NCBI GenBank assembly: GCA_000697355.1
Contig: JNEN01001251.1
Span: forward strand, 62,001-126,000
Direction of reading: 5' to 3'
Length of the DNA stretch: 64,000 nucleotides
DNA from: Syncephalastrum monosporum B8922
Lineage: Eukaryota; Mucoromycota; Mucoromycetes; Mucorales; Syncephalastraceae
Each line of letters starts with the position of its first letter. Within the stretch, counting starts at the first letter, position 1. The notes beneath the pieces are model-generated. The model saw only the letters and a program-made list of their open reading frames with translations. It made no database searches and was not told where the DNA came from. The position numbers were made by a program, and so were the translations under genes. Of the stretch, positions 57,782-64,000 are shown piece by piece.

Positions 57782-60435
57782 ATGTATCCTTACCCTTCCC
57801 AAGGAGGCGACATGCCGCACTCGCCACAGTCAGGACAGCCTCCTTATGGCGGTCCTCCCGTTTCTGACTTTCAGAACATGAGCCTCAATCCTCAGCAGCA
57901 TCATCAACAAGGACATCATCACTTTGGATTGCCTCACCTGCATCGTCCGCACCACGGTTCGCAGGCACAGGGTCCGGCCGAGGTGGTGTGTGGCCCGCTC
58001 CTGAAGTATATCGACGTGGATTTCCGCAGCCGCATCTACCGCGGCTCGGCCCTGATCGTATCTTCTCACACGACCGCACCCTCTTTCGAGGTCGTCCTGA
58101 AATCTCCCTCGGGCCAATCCCAGCGGATCACCGTGCGCGGTGAGCCCCTCGACGTGTATCGCCAGACCTACACCTTTTGGCGCTACGATCTGCGCCTGCC
58201 TCTGATCGAGGAGCCTCAGACGGCGACGTACACGTCCGACGCACTCGACAAGTCCTACGTCTTCCACTTGCCCGGCTTTTACCAGTCCATGCGCTTCATG
58301 TTCCACTCCTGCAATGGTTTCTCGGACATCCCTCAGGAAACAAAGGACAAGTTTGGCGAGAAGACGGCCCCGCTCTGGGCCGACGTTTTGGACCGCCACG
58401 AGGTGATGCCCTTCCACGTCTTGCTCGGCGGTGGCGACCAGCTCTACCAGGACCGCCTGCTCAAGGAAGACTTTATGAAGCCCTGGAACGAAGAAAAAGA
58501 CCCCAAGAAGCGCATTGCCATGAAACTCGGCCAAGAGATGAAGGAAGGCTTTACGACCTTCTTCTTTTGGAATTATGTCAAGAACTTTGGGTAAGACCCC
58601 CTGGTTATTATAATCTGTTCATTCAGGACGGACTGACCGAGCCCTTTTATCTATCATTCATTCTAGTTTCAAGGAAAACCCTATTGTGGCGCAGGCCTTT
58701 GCCACCATTCCCTCCGTCAACATGTGGGACGATCACGTGAGTCAACCGACATCCCCTGCCAACCCCCCTCCTCCTCTTGGGATTGAGATGGGTCGCAGTA
58801 ATGACAGAAAACTCATGCATACATGCGTTTGTTCTTAGGACATCATTGACGGCTACGGCTCTTATCCCGCCGAGATGCAACAAGCCGAGTGCTTCCAAGG
58901 TAAGCGTGTATATTCAGAGGAAAGGGGTACGCGCGGTATTGATGTCATGGGTAGTGCTGTTTGCCAACGCATGCCGTTTCTATTTCTTGTTCCAACATCA
59001 CACCACGCTCGAGCATGCTCAGCGTGACGGTATGATCCAAGGCTCGATCAAGACATGCCAGCACATTGTGACAACCCTCGGCCCTGACATTGGTCTGCTG
59101 TCCCTGGATGCACGTGGTGAACGTACCAAGTTTGACGTGTGCCAGCCAAAGTCGTATGACATTGTCTTTGAGGCCATGTATAAACTGCCCCCGTGTGTCA
59201 AGCACCTGATTGTCTGTACCGGTGTACCACTGATCTACCCGAGGCAAGTTTGCAACTAGAATTCGGAAACGCATGCGTCTGACTTTGTCATTAGATTGAC
59301 GCTTTTCGAAAAGGCCATGGATGGCGCAGCTGGTTTCAATCTGGCCACCCTGGCGGGTAAGACGGGTGCCCTTGGTGACTTGATCAGTGGATCCCTAAAC
59401 AAGTGGAACGGCGACCCCGAACTTTTGGATGATATGAATGACCGTAAGAAAAAAGAAACGAAAAGAAAACCGAGCACCGCAGGGGAGCATAGGAGTTTCT
59501 GATATCTTTGGTATAGATTGGACGGCTGGCAACCACGAAGTGGAGCGCAAACGCTTCATTGAGCGCCTGCAACAGTTTGCTCGTGAGCGCTCGATCCGCG
59601 TCTCGCTCATTGGCGGTGACGTCCACTGCTGCGGTACAGGCCGTCTGTACTCCAAGGATATGAAGCAAAAGGAAGAAGGCGACCCGCACTTGATGATCCA
59701 GATCATCTCGAGTGCCATTGTCAACGTGTAAGTCAGATAAAAGAAGGAAGGGGGGGGGGAGGAGAGAAAGCAGCCCAAGGAAAAGAGAAAAAGGCCCTAT
59801 ACTTACTTGTACGGGGGGGAATTGGTAGTCCTCCGCCGCAAGCGTTGCTGGCCATCTTGAACCAAAACTCGTCGTACATTACGTTCAACCCGAACACAGA
59901 AGAGAAAATGTACAACTTGTTCAAAAAGTCGCCCAACGGCAACACTCGACAGAACAAGAAGCTGATGGGCATGCGCAACTACACGGCGGGTTACTATGAC
60001 GAGGAAACGGGCAAGTTGAACTTTTGGATCCAGGCTGAAAAGGAGGTGGGCAAGAAGGGCACGATGGGCTACTTGGTGGATGTGCCACGACTCGTGTTCA
60101 GCAACGTCGGCTTGCGGTTGTACTCGCACTCGAAGCGCGATCTGCTGCCGGCCTATGTGCAGCAGCAACACAGCCAGCAGCAGCACCAGCAGCACCAGGG
60201 CCATCATCATCATATCCCCCGGCCCCATATGCCGCACCCGTTCCACCACAGCCCAGCTCCTTCATCACCCGGGCAGTATCAAGGATACGGTCAGCAGCAG
60301 CAGCAGCAGCCGATGCCGTCCGAGTACAACCAAAGCCGACCTGTGCCTGCACCGCCGTTGCCCTCGCGACCCATGCCTGGTGCGGATCAAAGTAATGTCG
60401 TGGGAGGATTCCGCATGCCGGAACCGCATAATTGA
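57782..60435 (+). CDS. PhoD-like metallophosphatase-domain protein
   Basis: Exons 57782-58590, 58667-58736, 58839-58899, 58955-59243, 59295-59443, 59517-59727 and 59829-60435 give about 731 residues. His/Gln/Pro-rich N-terminus, then CGPLLKYIDVDFRSRIYRGS, SCNGFS, VLLGGGDQLYQDRLL, NMWDDHDIIDGYGSYP, DARGERTKFDV, and SLIGGDVHCCGTGRLY. The Asp/His sites (GGGDQ, WDDHD, GGDVH) fit the PhoD metal centre of fungal PhoD-like phosphatases. The C-terminus is rich in Gln/His/Pro. No signal peptide from the ATG used; an upstream in-frame GTG extension would encode a hydrophobic leader but is not an ATG. The intron 59244-59294 needs a GC donor (GCAAGT) to join YPR to LTLFEKAMDGA. The substrate is unknown. 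Confidence 0.92.
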
Positions 60436-60674
60436 GCTTGACTTTATCAATAATGAACGATCTTTTATACATCACAAGCAAATACTAAACGAAAAAAAAA
60501 TATGGTTATGGTACATAGAACTTGGGGGGATCTTTGGGGAAAACAAGAGGGAGAGGACGTAAAGGGGTGGGTGGAAAGGAGGGAAGAAAACGACGGGAGA
60601 AGCCGAAAGAAGAAAAAGAAGAAACAACAAAAGGGTATATAGAGAAATAAAAAGCAAGGCAGACAAAGAAACAA

Positions 60675-61770
60675 TCAAGAGATCTCCATATCAGCATAAG
60701 TCAGGTTGTTTTCTGTCTCCTGGATACGGCGGCGGGTGCGGTCGTTGGAAACGCGTGCCCTGAGGCTGCCTAAAACGTACCCAATCAAGGAAATGCTGAG
60801 CGCCGCCCCCAAACCGCCGAGCAGTCCCCGCCAAATGACACTCCACTTGAGCGATTCAATCTCGGTGGCAGCGTCGCCCAGCACGACGGTCAGACGATTG
60901 TTGATCTCCCTCAGCTGGTGCTCCGTTGTTTTTTGCTCCTCACGCACTTCGCCGCGATAATCGTTCATGGCCAGTTCCACGTCTGCACGCATGTTGCCGA
61001 GATCTTCGTTCAGGCGCTGATCGATCGTCTCGACTTCGCGAAGGAGTGAGGTGAGCTCGGTCTGCAGGAGGGAGGTGTCGCTCTGGCGTAAAAGCTGCAC
61101 GTCTCGCTTGAGCTCGGCCAGCGCCGCCTTGATGAGGTACGTCTCGTTCTCCAGTTGGGCGTTGGCAAGCAGCTCTGTGCTCATGGTGGAGCCACTGGAA
61201 AATGCAGTCCAATGAGTACAAAGATGAAAAGACAAAGAAGGCACAAGGCACGCGAGGGTAAGAGATTGCGTACCTGAGTCTGAGGCGATACTGCAGGGTC
61301 TCCATGATGGCCTTGGCCTGGGATCGGCTGAATCCACCCCACGCCTGCAGCTGGGTCACCTGCTCATATGTGTCAAACAAGTGGGTCTCGGCTGCCTGGG
61401 GGCGATCCTCGGCCAAGATGGTTTCGTCCGCTTGACTGCCGCGCGGATGGGGTGGAGTCGGTCGTTGAGATCGCGATGAGGGCTGTTTCTGCGGTTGCGG
61501 CTGCTGGTAGGGCTGGCGCTGCTGCAGGGGGATCCACTCGGGGCGTGGAATAGGCAGACTCGTATTGTGTGGTATGGGCAGAGGCGAGGCAGACGACGCG
61601 GGTGGGGTGGGTTCGGTGTGCAGCGCGCGGCGTCGTCCGTGGTGGGTCGCATACACTTTGCGCACAGACGCAGCCGTAGGAAGACGAGACACTGATGGAA
61701 ATCATATCAAAACAAATACTCGGAAAAGGTACTCGTGGAAAGTACCTTGGATCACCGGGAGTCGAGTCAT
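60675..61770 (-). CDS. Mitochondrial coiled-coil protein of the DUF1640/CCDC90 (MCUR1, Fmp32) family
   Basis: Exons (coding order) 61770-61746, 61691-61274 and 61194-60675 give about 320 residues. Basic N-terminus without acidic residues (MTRLPVIQVSRLPTAASVRK) fits a mitochondrial presequence. A Pro/Gln-rich spacer leads to the family core: THLFDTYEQVTQLQAWGGFS, SQAKAIMETLQYRLR, then long coiled coils (ENETYLIKAALAELKRDVQ, LREVETIDQRLNEDLGNMR), EQKTTEHQLREINNRL and a transmembrane helix (WRGLLGGLGAALSISLIGYVLG) close to the C-terminus. In animals MCUR1/CCDC90B; yeast Fmp32 is linked to cytochrome oxidase and proline use. Function here is inferred from family. Confidence 0.9.
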
Positions 61771-62505
61771 AAAACGCAGGCTAAGGATATCACAGTAAAG
61801 AGATACAAAAGGTGAAGGTGAAGGTGAAAGTGGGCAGAAAATGAGAGAGAGAAAGAGAGAAAGAAGGAGGAAGGCCGACCTCAAAAGGGAAAAGCTTATT
61901 ATTAAAAGGCGAGAACGTGAGGAAGACAAGGAGTGACGGGTATCTGCCATGGATTACTAAATTTATCCCACCTGCAGTCCTTTATCGGTTCACCGGCGGT
62001 TCTCCGCTTTTGGACAACAAGGTCCCTCCCTCCAGAGGCATGGTGCCCTGCGCTAATTGATTTTCCGCCCTCCACCTGAGTCTGATTCGTCTTAGACAAT
62101 CGTACCAATATCTCAGCCAATGTGCGCAAACCTATTACGTGGTCTCCATATACAACACGTAATTTGTGCCTGAAAACCACGCAACCAAGTGTACTACCGC
62201 ACACTAAAACCCAGCCCCCAAAAGACACAGATATTGAGCCTTGAGATCGACCGGATCCTGCGTGTCCGAGCCGACAAGTCACTGGGTGGTTTAACACGTG
62301 GGCGCGCATCCTTTGTAGTTCGGGGTACGTGTGTCTGTGTCATTTGCTGTATGTGCGTATAATGAAGTTCCCACAGCACCGATATCACCTCACGCCTGCT
62401 GAAATGACATAATAGATGATAGGACAAAGTGCTATTTGCAAAGAAAAAAAAAGGTCTTATTCACACGTAGGATAGGATATAGATGATAACTATCATCGCT
62501 CGGCT
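61771..62505. other. Intergenic region between two same-strand genes
   Basis: Promoter side of the DUF1640 gene and 3' side of EMC10. T/C-rich on the minus strand near 61800-61880 (likely promoter). No supported gene. Confidence 0.5.
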
Positions 62506-63486
62506 TTATCGGCGGGGGTTCTCTGGTGGCGGGCTTGTGCTGCTGAGCAGGAGCATCACACCTGCCAAGATGATGTACCTTTTGGAAATATAATGTAAGA
62601 TATATATATAAAGAAGACAAATCGATGGAGCCTACCAGTATTTGCGCACAAAGGACTGCTCCTCCTCTTCGCCTACGTCCGGATGTTCAGCCTGAGCACC
62701 TTGTTGCTGAGGTTGCTTTTTGGGCTGTTGCTGTTGCTGTTGCTTGTTCTTGCCGCCCACCGTGCCAAGTTGAGGCCTATCTAAAGCATCAGATCCACCC
62801 TCTTAAATTGTCTCGAGATGTATCCTTACAGAGGAGCAGTGGCAGGCCGATGAACATGCACATCGGTGGTCATGGTCGAAGTGGGTAATTCAGTCTAAAA
62901 CGCACGCCAATTGAGTATCCAGTGTTACGTTTGCAATTCAAAGAGGATGTGCTTACAGACGCATCGGTGGTACAGGCACCGTCGGTAGCAGCATAATACT
63001 CCACATGGTACACGTCACCATGCGCATCGACATGGACGTGGAACGTGTCTTGCCAGTTGCTAGATACCAATTGACACTATTATTTAAGAAGAAAGGAAGG
63101 TTAGCGTATTTTGTAAAAATGTAGCCCACTCGACTCGTATGGTGATAAACTTGCGAATTTGACGGATTGAAGGATGGTCTTGTCGTTGTGAACAATCTTG
63201 ACCTGGTAAAGGGGATCTTGCTGGGGCACAATCTCGGCTGCAGAAGAGACAGGGTTCAACACGAATTGAGGTGCATCGGGCAGACCGACAATCTCACCAC
63301 GCTTGATGAAATCACTGCCGCGTTTATGATAGACCGGCAGGACCGTCTACGTTATCGTGATATGGCCGTGTTATCCAAGTATTATAATAAAGCGCAAGCG
63401 GAATGTACCTGAGCCGTAGCCAGAAGCAAGTGGCAGAGCAGCAAAAGGAGGAGGCATGGCCGGGATGCCTTGTTCAACTGGCTCAT
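62506..63486 (-). CDS. EMC10: ER membrane protein complex subunit 10
   Basis: Exons (coding order) 63486-63409, 63346-63155, 63076-62957, 62894-62830, 62776-62636 and 62578-62506 give about 222 residues. Signal peptide (RPCLLLLLLCHLLLATAQ), beta-rich lumenal domain (KRGEIVGLPDAPQFVLNP; SSNWQDTFHVHVDAHGDVYH; VEYY), a Gln-rich linker and a C-terminal hydrophobic segment starting QSFVRKYWYIILAGVMLLL, the typical EMC10 ending. The EMC inserts membrane proteins into the ER. The intron 63077-63154 can be removed in frame only with a GC donor (TTC then GCAAGT); the alternative GT two bases on leads to a stop. The acceptor at 62777 is chosen for phase, as the previous AG gives a wrong frame. Confidence 0.88.
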
Positions 63487-63654
63487 TGCAGCAAGCTCGT
63501 TTTATTTTGATACGCGTGCAAGCGGGGTGTGATCCATTTTATACACACGCACACACCACATAAATCTTTTGGACTTGATTTATCGAAGCAAACGTTCATG
63601 TTCTTTGCTTTGAAGAGGTATCTACTGCACACTGCTTTATTCTTTCTTTGCCGT

Positions 63655-64000
63655 TCAGAAAAACATTTTGGTTACGGATCCGTAAAAGCGACCCATATAA
63701 TTATTGAATCCTCCTCCTGCTTCTTGGCTTCGCGCTTCCTCCTCCTGGGGCGTCTCATTGTTGCTTTCGTCCATGGCATCCGATGATATGGATCTTGACC
63801 TTGCATTCAATGTAGGAGATGACGCCATCGTATCCAAAGCATCCCTAGACAGTCCTATGCGTGAATATCCATAGCCTCCATTCTAATGCGTATGCGTCTG
63901 CTGTATACGAATACATACGGCTCTGAATCTGCAGTGTGATTCGCAGTAGTCTGCTCGTTTGGCATCCCATGTGGTACTTGTGCACTCTCTTGTGGCTGTG
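63655..64000 (-). CDS. 3' end of an unidentified gene (partial at window edge)
   Basis: The last exon 63882-63655 reads NGGYGYSRIGLSRDALDTMA, then Ser-rich and Glu-rich parts, and ends NNYMGRFYGSVTKMFF before TGA. An upstream exon (ending at 63919) would be joined across a 36-nt GTATGT...AG intron and reads TTWDAKRADYCESHCRFRA, with Cys/His spacing that could be part of a zinc site. The rest of the gene lies beyond the window. Family not recognised. Confidence 0.5.

Overview
This window is nuclear DNA of a filamentous fungus, most likely a Mucoromycota (Mucorales-like) species. The genes are split by many short GT-AG introns (mostly about 45-100 nt), promoters are pyrimidine-rich, proteins carry Gln/His-rich tracts, and the set includes a fungal CSL factor, a SPX-SLC13 phosphate carrier, an EF-hand MscS channel and an ISH1-repeat protein. 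All identifications come from reading the translated sequence; exon borders were chosen so that reading frames and conserved residues join, and nothing was checked against a database.

Layout. 0.1-6.6 kb: MscS-type mechanosensitive channel (+), a secreted or membrane-anchored protein of unknown family (-) and a G-protein alpha subunit (-). 6.9-13.8 kb: two diverged copies of a ~1.1 kb sequence in inverted orientation, enclosing a heat-shock-factor-type regulator (-) and ~2.5 kb without recognisable genes. 14.0-16.9 kb: a broken-looking coding segment and a cytochrome P450 (+). 17.7-24.5 kb: ribonucleotide reductase large subunit (+), a PH-like/tail-anchor protein (-) and a CSL (Su(H)/RBP-J) transcription factor (-). 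25.8-34.5 kb: TMEM184/OST-alpha family protein (-), alpha/beta hydrolase (+), 19-exon glycerol-3-phosphate/DHAP acyltransferase (-) and ribosomal protein eL37 (-). 37-46.6 kb: CAMK-like kinase with a KA1-like tail (+), ISH1-repeat protein (-) and SPX-domain phosphate transporter (+). 47.2-56.1 kb: ribosomal protein eS27 (-), Met/Gln/Gly-rich protein (+), EST1/SMG6-like PIN protein (+) and ribosomal protein eL14 (-). 57.8-64 kb: PhoD-like phosphatase (+), mitochondrial DUF1640 coiled-coil protein (-), EMC10 (-) and the 3' end of an unidentified gene (-).

The genes are mostly unrelated housekeeping functions; there is no operon-like or biosynthetic cluster. Many neighbours are convergent with very short 3' gaps (16 bp between the stop codons of the EST1/SMG6-like gene and eL14). 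The most interesting patterns are: (i) all three ribosomal-protein genes start with a one- or two-codon exon followed by a first intron carrying a GATG-type repeat; (ii) four introns can be joined in frame only with a GC donor; (iii) the inverted paralogous repeat flanking the HSF gene; (iv) a G-alpha gene with no visible myristoylation start next to that repeat. No CRISPR, rRNA or convincing tRNA genes were seen.
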